Assembly: GCA_023807065.1 (NCBI GenBank)
Contig: JAJJLU010003505.1
Span: forward strand, 1 to 64,000
Reading direction: 5' to 3'
DNA length: 64,000 nt
From: Isotricha intestinalis
Taxonomy: Eukaryota > Ciliophora > Litostomatea > Vestibuliferida > Isotrichidae
Shown in pieces: positions 41,101 through 50,751 of this stretch. The position numbers and the translations under genes are program-made. The notes under the pieces were generated by a model. That model saw only the letters and a list, made by a program, of their open reading frames with translations. It ran no database searches and was not told where the DNA came from. Each line of letters starts with the position of its first letter. The first letter of the stretch is position 1.

Positions 41101-42873
41101 CTCTTTATATAATCTTTCTACTTTCATTTGACTTTGTAAATCATTTGATTTATTATTATCAATGTTATCTTTTTTGTTTTCTGAATCTCTTCTATTATGA
41201 AATGGTGCTTCATTAAAAGTATTATCTTTTCCTGTAATAAGAGATAATAATTCAGGTCTGAAAAAAATATTTTTATGAAATAAAATTTCATTAACTTGAT
41301 AATTTTGTTCTGGATATTCAGTTAAATTATTTTTAAAATCATTATATTTAATATCAATATAATCAATAGGTTGACTTTGAGGAATAATATTTTGTCCTCT
41401 TTGTTTATTATTATTCAAAGCATATTTTTCTTTTTGTTCATAAAAAAAAATATTTTTACTTTGAGAACCACTTGAAGGATTATCTTTATCACTATCAATT
41501 TTATTAAAATAATCATTAACAACATCGAATAACTTTTCATAAGGTTTTTTTTCTTGATTTTGTTTTTTTTCTCCATCAACAATACTTTTATTAATTTCAA
41601 TATCTTCTTTTTGATTAGAGTCTTTTTTATTATCATTACATGAAAATAATTCATTAAATAAATCCCAACATTTATTAAATAAATCACCTTGAATTTCTTT
41701 TATTTCTCTTTTAGTTTCAATTTTCATAGAATCTAAATTTTTAGGAACACCACAAAAATCATATTCACATAAAAATCTAAAACCACAATAATCAATAATA
41801 CAAGTTAAAGGAACTCGATTTGATTGTCCTTTAATATTATATGAATTTAAAAAAGAATTATTTTGTTCTGATTGACTATTTAAAAAATTTGCTTTTAAAT
41901 TTGACCATGTTCCTTCTATTATTTTTAAATCTGAATTATCTTCGCTGTAATTACTACTATTTCGTATATTATTATTTGTAGTTTGAGTGTTATTTATTAT
42001 TTCTGAATTTGATTCTCTGTGAGAACGATAAGTGATTAATCCCCATGTCATTGTTATTGTTATTCCAAAAAAATAATATATTAAATAATGATCTTTTGTT
42101 TCACTTTCTAATATTGATTCAAATATTATTGGAATTATTTTTGCCTTATTTCTATCTTTAAATGTTTCTTTTTTTAAATAACTTAATATTATTTTTGCTA
42201 ATCTTTCACAATATTTTGTATATTCATTTACTATTAATTGAATTGATAATTCTAATTCTATTAATTTTGATGCTTTTTTTGATGAACTTGTATATTCTTT
42301 TATATATTCTGTCCATAAACTTTGATATATTATTTCTAAATTTTGAACAAATTTATAATTTGTAAATTGATTTCCTTGAATATTTGTTTTATTTGTTTGA
42401 TTTTCTTCAATTTTTTTCTGAGAAGAATTTTTTTTATTTGTTTTATTTTTCATTTCTAGAATTCCATTTTGAATTTTATTAAAAATTTCAAATTCATTAT
42501 CATTCATATAAAATTCCCATTCAATTTCATTATCACCTTCAATATTACTATATCTTATAGTATAATGATTATTTTCTGTTGAATCATCCATTAATTTTGC
42601 TTTTTCTAAAGGTATTTTTTCTGGTTTTATTTGCATATCTGTTATTGATTTTTTATATTTTGATAAATCAAAATCATTTATTGATTCAAATCTTTTTTCA
42701 CCTGATTTTATTCTTCTACTTGTTTCTTTTAAAAAATTCCGAGTTGGTTTATCATCTGGAAGAGGATAATATGTTAGTTCTTTTTCATCAAATATCATTA
42801 CTCTTTCTTTTGTTGTTAAACGACGTTTTCCATATTTTTCTACTAAGATTCCATAAAAATTCGAATTATTCAT
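38143..42873 (-). CDS. CLU-family (clustered mitochondria) protein with N-terminal PH-like domain
   Basis: 1576 residues. CLU proteins (CLUH, Clu1/TIF31, FRIENDLY) bind mRNAs for mitochondrial proteins and control organelle distribution. The CLU core is shown by CIIDYCGFRFLCEYDFCG near residue 360, and by a later block reading NIASLGYIADKAKTPFIKEF plus CLNEMLARTCKKIIFHILAE near 630-670, as in the 'GIN.RYLG..A......L..EM.AR..K' signature. The C-terminal third has TPR-like helices (about 1290-1420) and a very acidic end. Residues ~5-140 (YGILVEKYGKRRLTTKERVM..., ending before residue 145) look like a PH-type beta domain with family-atypical position. Low-complexity Asn/Lys linkers separate the domains. 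If the organism has hydrogenosomes, these would be the likely client organelle. Confidence 0.8.
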   Translation of the reverse strand: MNNSNFYGILVEKYGKRRLTTKERVMIFDEKELTYYPLPDDKPTRNFLKETSRRIKSGEKRFESINDFDLSKYKKSITDMQIKPEKIPLEKAKLMDDSTENNHYTIRYSNIEGDNEIEWEFYMNDNEFEIFNKIQNGILEMKNKTNKKNSSQKKIEENQTNKTNIQGNQFTNYKFVQNLEIIYQSLWTEYIKEYTSSSKKASKLIELELSIQLIVNEYTKYCERLAKIILSYLKKETFKDRNKAKIIPIIFESILESETKDHYLIYYFFGITITMTWGLITYRSHRESNSEIINNTQTTNNNIRNSSNYSEDNSDLKIIEGTWSNLKANFLNSQSEQNNSFLNSYNIKGQSNRVPLTCIIDYCGFRFLCEYDFCGVPKNLDSMKIETKREIKEIQGDLFNKCWDLFNELFSCNDNKKDSNQKEDIEINKSIVDGEKKQNQEKKPYEKLFDVVNDYFNKIDSDKDNPSSGSQSKNIFFYEQKEKYALNNNKQRGQNIIPQSQPIDYIDIKYNDFKNNLTEYPEQNYQVNEILFHKNIFFRPELLSLITGKDNTFNEAPFHNRRDSENKKDNIDNNKSNDLQSQMKVERLYKEKYLNIFVNSLDSFYFKIYDSESFDNLLHSNGINIASLGYIADKAKTPFIKEFCLNEMLARTCKKIIFHILAEDRIYSYLSYMESLPTVNFPSFPSLYLPYKYQKLYNLYEIKSESKVENKTEWSYFKYLKETYANIGSASSDLYKFYFNLWDPRQNSSQKNNDENVRNDILNINNEDKKNKLNENDIHNQNKKQNNIIPDDHIPQAKKKITLFLNVLFNHTKERIRVKGKLRNHKELWNFLTEEIKNYYKVESKEILLFCKLKCMSIPPFLKAFEYHSGINLYWGNVKDDIEANFSNKNDFNVKNFYPPNSNLNYTNRHLMNIVWKPEYILDISSKKKTFSFSHFLSNENKSDEYICNYSQFIINRNLSFIDNFDKYMLLRYYYEKITKKNAFSTWYVVFFHELKRNELLNEKEISLIQQEKTSKNDSDEQKDDKVNQATVLSKKNECLDLYKYIYNEIITLSVNNPNTEMDLTGMIYQNTENLMIIKNENSISAILPCPHQKKNFMRLAYIMINISKEIQEIMEKLYNGNNENNSNNNLSLHGSNNNYFSPKSSNTFNFDPKVSTTLELKNQPFYYEIQAIELISNFYILTHPYLSDIKQLIGKELLKKWKITNTNNQELENLIEKYFKESTENGLKCLSKNNIYLANLSLDAGTFYAIRNDYINAVKIFKHAYIPFKQNSQDFPKDYYMFLKRFIKYNIKLGDYKTALDYGDELIQEHSMFRGEKDSKIADYIHKNLHLERVIYNLALVALKIKDYDKGLKHCQNIFLDKGNFSQINSLNNDPNNIFFKKKKTEYVSWMRGKEYDYPCRGLENEKDYDKKVKDVEYHLKLKLYLKMIIRSLKDDNKNAYLSALLRIFDSSEEKKEIKRIGNPDLNRVRSQLEGKGDLGDYFRGKILVSLKNKNRDDDIQIDKMQNKEKEQNSDYESFRILYCYFKNDNVFYSFIDKKDPKYMEHDDDIDFADRDNMEEEREFMDEEYEDSEKE

Positions 42874-43119
42874 TTTTAAATTTAATTATTTTTCCTTTTA
42901 GATTTTATTTTTTCTTATTTTTAAATTCTGAAAAAAAATAAAATTGGATTTTTTTGGAGTTTCATATTCAAAGAAATTACTTATATAAGATGGTTTTTAT
43001 AATTTCTTTTATTCTAAAACAATATAATATAAAATGTATAAATATAATTAAATTATTATTTAATTCTTTTTAAACTTTAGAAGTAAAAAAAAATATTTTT
43101 CAAAAATTCACGAAAAAAA

Positions 43120-44676
43120 ATGGATCAAAATGTGAAGTTAAGTTTAATAAAAAAGAATTTACCAGAAAGATTTATACTAAAGCATTCAGTTAGAAAATAC
43201 ATATTTATAATATTATTCTTATCCATAATAGCTTCACATTTTACAATGAGTATTTTTAGAGGATCTTCAAAAGAAATAAAAAAAGAATTAAAATTAGATG
43301 AAACAACTTATGGAATTTTTGGAACTTTATATAATTTAGGAAAAGTATTAAGTACAATAATATTATTATGTTCAATGAATCAACAAAATAGAAGAAGAAT
43401 GATATCTTCAGCTTTATTTTCTGCAAGTATGCTTCTTCTTTTATTTAAATTTACTACTAATAAATATATTTTAATGCCTTCTTTCTTTTTTACTAGTTTT
43501 TGTATTATGACTATTAATGTTTATGTTCCTATTTGGATAGATCAATTTTCAATAAATAAATATAAAACAATTTATTTAACTTTAGTTCAATTTGGTAAAT
43601 CTTTAGGAACTGTTTTAGGTTTTATTATTAATTATAAAATGAAAGGAAATACATTTAAAGAACAATTTATGTGTGAATCTTTATTATTATTATTTTTTTC
43701 ATTGAATTTATTATGTATACCAAATGTATATTTTTCAAAGAATATATTAATAGTAAAAGAAGTAAATGAAAATGAACAATTTAATTTTACAGATCCTGAA
43801 GATAATAGTCAACAAAGAAATGGAAGTATAGTATCATTATTTAAAATAAGATATTCAAATGAATCAACATTCGATGATTCATTTTGTAATAAAATGTGTA
43901 AAAGTTTATTTAATAAAATATATTTTACTTCAATAATATCAGCAACAATATTAGTGGTTACAGAAAGTGCTTTAAATTTTTGGATAATTGATTATATTCC
44001 AAATGTATTAAAAGAAAATGATGAACAAAAAAGATTAGTTTATCATTTATTAATTTCCATATCAGGTCCTGCAGGAGCAATAATAACAAATGTGTTAGTT
44101 ACTCTTTGTGTGGGAAATTATAATGAAAAATATACTCCTTTATTTATGTTTATTATATATATTATTGCCACTCTTTCTGGTAATTATTTATCTTATATAA
44201 ATGAACCTTCACATTTTATTTATTTATCTATTATTTATTTCATGTCATGTTTTTCTTGTTTACCAATTTTACAAGGTATTTGTTTAGGATATTCTAGAAT
44301 TTCTCTCAAAGCAATGTCTTTAACTTTATTTAATTTAATTGTTGAAATTTTTGGTGAAGTTCCTTCTACTTTTTTTTATGGTTTAATTTATGAAAAATAT
44401 AAAAATATTGATAAAACATATTCTTTGAGATTATTGATGTATAGTTTATTTGTTGGATTATTTTTTTCTTTTTTAACTTTGATTTTTACTTGTATTAGAA
44501 AAAATAAAGAAAGGGAAATTTTTGTTAATAAAGAATTTTCAGGAGTAGAAATGAAAGAAACTAAACCAGAAATTGAAGATAAAAAAAGTATACATTCAAC
44601 TGTAAAATTAGATTCAGTTTCTGAATCAGGAGGAAATGATTCTCATAGAAGAGAAAATTCTTTTAGTGATAAATAA
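43120..44676 (+). CDS. Major facilitator superfamily transporter
   Basis: 518 residues with about 12 hydrophobic helices, in two groups of six separated by a hydrophilic loop near residues 210-260, the usual MFS layout. Helix 1 is IFIILFLSIIASHFTMSIF. A GTLYNLGKVLSTIILL segment followed by NQQNRRRM matches the helix 2-3 MFS loop position (motif A-like, though weak). The last ~60 residues form a charged Ser-rich cytosolic tail. It resembles spinster-like or other generic MFS carriers; no substrate motif is visible. Convergent with the kinesin gene. Confidence 0.8.
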   Translation: MDQNVKLSLIKKNLPERFILKHSVRKYIFIILFLSIIASHFTMSIFRGSSKEIKKELKLDETTYGIFGTLYNLGKVLSTIILLCSMNQQNRRRMISSALFSASMLLLLFKFTTNKYILMPSFFFTSFCIMTINVYVPIWIDQFSINKYKTIYLTLVQFGKSLGTVLGFIINYKMKGNTFKEQFMCESLLLLFFSLNLLCIPNVYFSKNILIVKEVNENEQFNFTDPEDNSQQRNGSIVSLFKIRYSNESTFDDSFCNKMCKSLFNKIYFTSIISATILVVTESALNFWIIDYIPNVLKENDEQKRLVYHLLISISGPAGAIITNVLVTLCVGNYNEKYTPLFMFIIYIIATLSGNYLSYINEPSHFIYLSIIYFMSCFSCLPILQGICLGYSRISLKAMSLTLFNLIVEIFGEVPSTFFYGLIYEKYKNIDKTYSLRLLMYSLFVGLFFSFLTLIFTCIRKNKEREIFVNKEFSGVEMKETKPEIEDKKSIHSTVKLDSVSESGGNDSHRRENSFSDK

Positions 44677-44808
44677 ATATATTTAATTTAATATAAAAAA
44701 GATATTTTATTATTTTAATTGTAATTAAAAAGCAAATGATTTAATTAAAAAATATAAAAAAAATTAAGGAAAAATGTAAGTGATTTTTTTTTTCCAATTT
44801 AAAAAATA

Positions 44809-46821
44809 TTATTTTTTCTTTTTTTTCATTTTCACAATATTATCATAAGTTAAATAAACACTTTTAGGTTGATTTCCCATTTCTATTAATTCTTTTAATT
44901 GAACAGGTTCTTCAATTTGATCATCATAATCTTTTTCATTTTCATTAACTCCAAGAGCAAAATAATTTTTTTTTTCATTTACTTTATCAACTCCTTCATC
45001 TATTCCATTTAAAAACCATTCATCTTTTTCTTCATCATATTCCATAATATCTTCTATCATATTATAATATTTTCTAGGAATAATTGAACTAATTATTTGT
45101 TCATTTAAATTTAATATTTTTTCCATTTGCTTTTTTTCTTCGTAAAATTGATTAGAAGAAATTGTAAATTCTCTTTTTAAATCTTCTATATCATTTTTTA
45201 AATTTTCATATATATTTTTTAATTTTCCATATGCTTCTGTTTTTTTCTCTATTTCTTGATCTTGATTTTGATATTTCTTTTGTAATGTCATTGCTTTTTC
45301 TTCATCTTCTTTTATTTTTTTCTGTAATTCTAAAGTTTTTTTCTCTTTTTCTTCTAATTCTGCTTTTACTTTTTGAATCATTTTCTCATTTTCTTTTGCT
45401 TTTTTTTCATTTTCTTCTCCTAAAATAAACTTCTCTTCTAATTGTTTATATTTAGCAACTAATTTTTCTTTTTGAACATTTCTTTTTTCTTGTTCTTCTT
45501 GTTTTGCTTTTAATTCTTCTAATAATTTATATTTTTCAATTTCTACTAATTTTTTACTATTTTCAATTTTTTCTTTTTCTTGTTCATAATTATTTAAAAT
45601 AATTCCTCTTTCATTTTTGAATTTTTCTTCTAATTCTGCGATTTTTTTTCTAGAATCACTAGTAATATTAGTAAGAGAATTTAAATCATTTAAATTGATT
45701 TCAACTCCTCCTCCAGCTGCAGCTAAAGCAGCTTTTAATCTATTTAATTCTTCTTGATATTTCCTAATCATAGCATCTTTAGGATCTTCATTAATTTTTG
45801 GAGCATTTTTAATATTTTTAGCTCTATCAGCATATCTTAAAGTAGTTACTGTTTCTTCATAATTAAAATCAGCTGGTCCAATATTTGCAATCATTACTGT
45901 CTTTGAATTTCCTCCTAAAGAATCCATCAATAATTTTGTTAATTTTGCATCACGATATGGAACATGTTGCTTTTTATTTGATACTAATGCGACTATTACT
46001 TTTCCTAATGCTGTTAATGATAAATTTATATGAATTGTCTCTTTTTGAAGTCCTTCTGCTCCATTTTGTTCTTTTATCTTATTTGTTCTTTCACTTCCTG
46101 CTAAATCTACTAAATTTAATTTTCCTTTTTTTATATGATCTCCTCCTTTTTCATCTTTTGTTGAATTTTCGACAACAATTGTAAAAATACAATGTGAACG
46201 TGATGATCTTTCATTCATATTATGTCCTTTAATAACTTTTAATTCTCTTCCTCTTAACATTAATTCAACCATATCAGATGGTGATTTAACAACCCAAGTA
46301 GATAAATCTTCAACATAAAATCCTGTTTCAGGGTCTTCTCTGATATCTAATTTTTGTTGATGATTTTTGGATAATAAATCTCTAACTTCTTCATTATATA
46401 ATTCTAAATAAGAGCAACTGATTAAAAAATTAGTATTATAAGTTCCTTTAATAAGAGAAAACATTAAATCAAAAGAACGAGGAATAATTCCTTTATTAAT
46501 ATCAGTTTGAAAATCACCTTCCATAGTATAAGTTTTACCAGTTCCAGTTTGACCATAAGCAAATATTGTTCCATTATATCCTTGACATACACTTTCTACT
46601 ATTGGCATTGCTGTTTCTTGAAACACTTGTTCTTGTGTTGATGTCACTCCATATGTTTTATCGTAAAAAAAATTACGGATTGGTTGATTTGGAATCGTTA
46701 CTATCACTTCTCCACGCTCACTATCTACTTGAACACAACTTTGATATCCTTCTTTACGTTCTTTGTCGTTCATTGGACGACATCGAACTGACACTTTTAT
46801 TCTTTCTGAATTTTTTGACAT
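44809..46821 (-). CDS. Kinesin-2 motor (intraflagellar transport type)
   Basis: 670 residues. The motor domain is at the N-terminus (residues ~6-350), with the P-loop GQTGTGKTYTM (near 90-100), switch I NERSSRSH, switch II LVDLAGSER and the neck start RYADRAKNIKNAPKINEDPK, which is typical of kinesin-2. Plus-end-directed kinesin-2 drives anterograde intraflagellar transport. After the neck comes ~230 residues of coiled coil, then a conserved-looking segment near 590-620 (ILNLNEQIISSIIPRKYYNM) as in KIF3-type tails. The protein ends in poly-Lys. Whether it is the KIF3A or KIF3B type, or a homodimeric form, cannot be told from the sequence alone. Confidence 0.92.
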   Translation of the reverse strand: MSKNSERIKVSVRCRPMNDKERKEGYQSCVQVDSERGEVIVTIPNQPIRNFFYDKTYGVTSTQEQVFQETAMPIVESVCQGYNGTIFAYGQTGTGKTYTMEGDFQTDINKGIIPRSFDLMFSLIKGTYNTNFLISCSYLELYNEEVRDLLSKNHQQKLDIREDPETGFYVEDLSTWVVKSPSDMVELMLRGRELKVIKGHNMNERSSRSHCIFTIVVENSTKDEKGGDHIKKGKLNLVDLAGSERTNKIKEQNGAEGLQKETIHINLSLTALGKVIVALVSNKKQHVPYRDAKLTKLLMDSLGGNSKTVMIANIGPADFNYEETVTTLRYADRAKNIKNAPKINEDPKDAMIRKYQEELNRLKAALAAAGGGVEINLNDLNSLTNITSDSRKKIAELEEKFKNERGIILNNYEQEKEKIENSKKLVEIEKYKLLEELKAKQEEQEKRNVQKEKLVAKYKQLEEKFILGEENEKKAKENEKMIQKVKAELEEKEKKTLELQKKIKEDEEKAMTLQKKYQNQDQEIEKKTEAYGKLKNIYENLKNDIEDLKREFTISSNQFYEEKKQMEKILNLNEQIISSIIPRKYYNMIEDIMEYDEEKDEWFLNGIDEGVDKVNEKKNYFALGVNENEKDYDDQIEEPVQLKELIEMGNQPKSVYLTYDNIVKMKKKKK

Positions 46822-47107
46822 TTTTTTTTTTCAGTATTTTATAGGTTTTTAATTTTGGATTTATTTTTTTGGGATGTTTAATTTTTTTTTATTTTCTTTG
46901 ATTTTTTAAATTTTTAAAAGCAAAATTTAATAATTAATATTAGAGATATTTATTTTGAAGTATAAGGAATTTATTTTACAATTATGTCATTTGAATTAAA
47001 GGGACAAGAAATATTGGATTTACTACAAAAAGTAAGTTTATATTAATTACAAATAATGTTATTGAATAAAAATAAATTTAAAATAAAAATTTTAATTTGA
47101 TAAAAAA

Positions 47108-48775
47108 ATGAAACCCCGTCGAATATATCAATCAGTAGATCATTTTTCGAATTCTAATAACCTAATATTCAAAATATCAAATGAATTAAAACAAAAATAT
47201 AAAAATGTATTTATAGCAGCAAAATATTCAGATAATGAATTAATGAATGATGTAAAAAATGCTTTATTAACAGAGCATGTTCCTTTAATTTTTGATGAAG
47301 CCTTTCATCCAGTAGAAATAAATATATTAAACATTATCAGAAATAAATTTCCAGAACATAAAATTTTATCAGCTCGAATTCCTAAAAGACAAATTAGAAA
47401 AAATGAAATTTTAAATGAAGATTTAGAATATGAAAGATTAAAAGAAGAAGAAATAAGAGAAAAACAAATGGAAAGAAGTAGAAATGAATTAGAAAAATTA
47501 AAACAAAGAAGGAATCAAAGAAAAGTAGATTTGAAGAAATTATTAAATAAGAAAAATAGAAGTATAAATAAAAAAAAACCAAAAGAAGAAGAAGATCCAA
47601 GATACAAACAACATAATTTAATTGATGAATATAAAAATAAAATTAAACATGATGTTCAAGGAAAAATATTTAAATATGATGATGAAAAATATAAAATTGA
47701 ACAAAAAAGATTAAAAGAAGAAAAAAGAGAAAAATGTTTAGAAATTCAAAATTTTTTAGACGCTCAAATAAATGAAAAACAAAATAGAAAAATAGATGAA
47801 ATTAAATTAAATAATTTATATATGGATGAAGAATTTAAAGATTATATGAAATGGAGAGATAATGAATATGAAAAATATTTGAATCAAAGAAAGAAATATA
47901 GAGATTATCAAGTTGATTTAGCTCAATGTTTGAGAGAAAAAGAAGAACAAAAAAAAAACGAGAAATTAGAAGTAAAAAAAATAAATAGTGCTATTAGACA
48001 ACAATTTAATACAAATGCTGAAGATGAAGTTGAAAAAATCTTAAATAAACAAAAAGTAAGAAAAAATTTTTCTTCTGATTTTCAAAATGATTTATCTTTA
48101 AATAACAGTGAAAATAATACTAATGTTGAAGTTAATAAAATTGAAGTTAATAATACTATTAATTCCAGTATTACTAATAATAATTATAATACTATAAATA
48201 TAAGTGAAAATAGTAATAATAATATTAATTTAAATGATAATTTAAATAATAATAATAATTATAATTTATATGATAATTTAAATAATAATAATAATAAAGA
48301 TAATTCTGAGAAAAAGAATTATATTGAAAATGATGTAATTAAACAAAGAGTTCTTCAAAGAATTCAAGATCAACAAAATGCAGCAAAATATTTAAAACAA
48401 ATATATGATTCTCATGAGAAAAATATGAATGAAAGATATAATAAATTTATTATGGGAAATGATACAACTGAAACTGATAAGAAAAAAGAATTAGAAATTG
48501 CAGATAAAAAAAGACAAGAAAAATTAGAAGATTTAAAAAAATTTATGAAAGAAGATATACAAAAAAAATTATTAGATAATCAAAAGAAAAAAGAAGAAGA
48601 TTTAAAATATAGAATGTATCTTAATAAATCATATAATGAATATTTAAATGAAAAAAATGGAAGAAGAAAAAAACAATTAGAACAATATGAACAATACAGA
48701 AAAGAATTAGAAGCACAAATTCAAGAAAAACAAATAAGAGGAAGAGAACAATTAAAATACACAGAAATAATATAA
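47108..48775 (+). CDS. Arg/Glu-rich coiled-coil protein, function unknown
   Basis: 555 residues. Residues ~15-95 look globular (LKQKYKNVFIAAKYSDNELM; HVPLIFDEAFHPVEINIL). The rest is charged helix/coiled coil rich in KEEE and ER pairs, interrupted near 340-410 by an Asn/Ser-rich low-complexity stretch. A pattern such as EEFKDYMKWRDNEYEKYLNQ resembles trichohyalin-plectin-homology-type ciliary coiled coils, but this is weak. A possible short upstream exon lies at 46984-47031 (see findings), so the true N-terminus may differ. It is divergent from kinesin-2. Confidence 0.75.
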   Translation: MKPRRIYQSVDHFSNSNNLIFKISNELKQKYKNVFIAAKYSDNELMNDVKNALLTEHVPLIFDEAFHPVEINILNIIRNKFPEHKILSARIPKRQIRKNEILNEDLEYERLKEEEIREKQMERSRNELEKLKQRRNQRKVDLKKLLNKKNRSINKKKPKEEEDPRYKQHNLIDEYKNKIKHDVQGKIFKYDDEKYKIEQKRLKEEKREKCLEIQNFLDAQINEKQNRKIDEIKLNNLYMDEEFKDYMKWRDNEYEKYLNQRKKYRDYQVDLAQCLREKEEQKKNEKLEVKKINSAIRQQFNTNAEDEVEKILNKQKVRKNFSSDFQNDLSLNNSENNTNVEVNKIEVNNTINSSITNNNYNTINISENSNNNINLNDNLNNNNNYNLYDNLNNNNNKDNSEKKNYIENDVIKQRVLQRIQDQQNAAKYLKQIYDSHEKNMNERYNKFIMGNDTTETDKKKELEIADKKRQEKLEDLKKFMKEDIQKKLLDNQKKKEEDLKYRMYLNKSYNEYLNEKNGRRKKQLEQYEQYRKELEAQIQEKQIRGREQLKYTEII

Positions 48776-48873
48776 TTATGAAAAAAAATTAAAAAAATTA
48801 TATTTGATATAAACAAAATAAGATTTTTAATTCTTTTATTTATAAACAAAAAAAAATAAATATAAAGAAAAAA

Positions 48874-49857
48874 ATGAAAGATGAAAAAAATGAAGAAATA
48901 TTATCGACAGATATTTCACCATTAAAAAAAAGAGAATTTGAAATATTAGTAGATGAAAGTGAAAAAGGTGAAAAAGAATTAAGAGAAAAATGTCAAGAAT
49001 TGAAAAAATTAGCAGAAAAAATTCATAAAGCAAATGAGTTAAAAATAAAAGAAAATATAATGAAAGATTCAGAAATAAATTCATTAAATGATAATATAGA
49101 GAAGATAATATTAAATAACTATGATTTAGAAGTAGCAATTCAAAAAGAATTAGAATTAAGAAATAAATATGAAGGAGAACAAAAAAGAATTGCAGCATAT
49201 TGTAATGATTTAAAAAGAAAATTTCAAAATATGGAAAAAACAATTCAAGATTATGAAGATACTATTAAAAGTATGAATAAAGAAAATGTTGATTTACAAG
49301 AAGCTTATGAAAGAAAAATAGAACAAATTGAAAAAGATAATCAAAAATTAGAAAAAAAAATTGATGATAGAATAAATTTACATAATCAACAAAAAAGAGA
49401 AATTATTGAAAATCAAAATAAAGTTGAAGGATTAAAAAGAGATATTGAACAACAAAAAAGTACTTTTCAAGAAAGAGCAATGGTAAATAAAATAAAATAT
49501 GAAGAATTAGAAAAAAAATATAATTCTTTACAAAAAAAAGTATATGAATTACAAATGATTTTTGATATTAAAAAAAGTGAAAATGTTAAACAAAGATTAG
49601 CAAAAAGTAAAGGAAAAGTAGATGAAATTGATGTGATTGAAAAAAAAATAAAAGATTATGAAAATAATAATTTACAATTAAGTAATCAAATTGCAGAATT
49701 AACTAAACAATGGAAAGAAATGAGTATGGGAACTGAATCTACTATGGAAATTTTAACTACTAATGGAAATAGAACTGAAAAAAGAAGCTCTGCTAGATTT
49801 AGTACTGGTCCTAATAAAAATAAAAAAGGAGGAAGTACTTTGAAAAGTATTTATTAA
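48874..49857 (+). CDS. Coiled-coil protein, function unknown
   Basis: 327 residues, coiled coil over most of its length (about residues 20-285), with a basic, Gly/Ser/Asn-rich C-terminus. It begins ISPLKKREFEILVDESEKGE and contains AAYCNDLKRKFQNMEKTIQD near 107-126. There is some resemblance to taxilin-type coiled coils, not enough to assign. It starts 98 bp after the previous gene on the same strand. Likely a cytoskeletal or ciliary factor by context only. Confidence 0.75.
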   Translation: MKDEKNEEILSTDISPLKKREFEILVDESEKGEKELREKCQELKKLAEKIHKANELKIKENIMKDSEINSLNDNIEKIILNNYDLEVAIQKELELRNKYEGEQKRIAAYCNDLKRKFQNMEKTIQDYEDTIKSMNKENVDLQEAYERKIEQIEKDNQKLEKKIDDRINLHNQQKREIIENQNKVEGLKRDIEQQKSTFQERAMVNKIKYEELEKKYNSLQKKVYELQMIFDIKKSENVKQRLAKSKGKVDEIDVIEKKIKDYENNNLQLSNQIAELTKQWKEMSMGTESTMEILTTNGNRTEKRSSARFSTGPNKNKKGGSTLKSIY

Positions 49858-50051
49858 TTTTAATATTATTTTTTTTTTAAAATTTCATAAAAATAAAGGT
49901 TTAAAAATCTATTTTAAATTCTTTTATCAAACTTTTAAAAAATATAGAAAACATTTTAAAAAGACAAAAAAAAACAATTTTGAAAAACCTTTGTATTAGT
50001 TTTATATCGACATAATTTTATAATATAAAATAAAAAAATTATGCAAAATAC

Positions 50052-50621
50052 TTAATGTCCAATATCTAAAAGAGCTTCGACAGGATCTCCATTATGAGCT
50101 CTAAGAGCTTTAATAGCTTGTTGTCTAGTACACTTGCCTTCATTCATAACAGTTTCAATAGCTTCTTTATCCAAACCTTCTTCACTGACTTCTCCTTCTT
50201 CTTCAGGAACAACTTCAACTTTTTGTTCAGCAGGTTTTTCAGTAACTGTTTTTAATTTTTCACCTTCTTTTTTCATTTCTGCAATTGCTTCCTGTGACAT
50301 TTTTTTTTCAGGATCTTCAAAAGTTAATTCACCAAAAATTATATATGTATTTTCATTTTGAGGTGTTGTAAAAACTTCTGGATCTTTAACACATAAAATG
50401 TAATTATCTTTTTGCTTCATTGTTACTCTATTTACTCCTTCTACTTTTATCATTCCTAATTTTGATAATGCTTTTCTCACTTTCTTCTCACTTTTTCCTA
50501 CTTTTTCTTCCTCTTTTTTTTCCTCTTTCTTCTCTTCTTCTTTTTTTTCTTCTTCTTTTTTTTCTTCTTCTTTCTTTACTTCTTCTACCTTTGGTTCTTC
50601 TGGTTTTGTTTCTGATGACAT
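50052..50621 (-). CDS. NACA: Nascent polypeptide-associated complex subunit alpha
   Basis: 189 residues. Alpha-NAC pairs with beta-NAC (BTF3) at the ribosome exit and guards nascent chains against mistargeting. The NAC domain is at about residues 43-105: KVRKALSKLGMIKVEGVNRV, then KQKDNYILCVKDPEVF and YIIFGELTFED. A C-terminal UBA domain (about 150-188) has EGKCTRQQAIKALRAHNGDP and ends ALLDIGH. The N-terminus carries a lysine/glutamate repeat (EEKKEEEKKEE), longer than in many homologues. Length and architecture are otherwise normal. Base composition is less A/T-extreme than its neighbours, as expected for a highly expressed gene. Confidence 0.95.
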   Translation of the reverse strand: MSSETKPEEPKVEEVKKEEEKKEEEKKEEEKKEEKKEEEKVGKSEKKVRKALSKLGMIKVEGVNRVTMKQKDNYILCVKDPEVFTTPQNENTYIIFGELTFEDPEKKMSQEAIAEMKKEGEKLKTVTEKPAEQKVEVVPEEEGEVSEEGLDKEAIETVMNEGKCTRQQAIKALRAHNGDPVEALLDIGH

Positions 50622-50751
50622 TGTTTTAGATATTTAAATATTTTTTTATTTTTTTTTTCGAAATTAATAATTTTTTTTATTTTTTTTATTTTTTTAAATG
50701 GCTTTTTAATTTTTTTATTGTTTTCAACATATATTTTTTATTTTTTATTTA

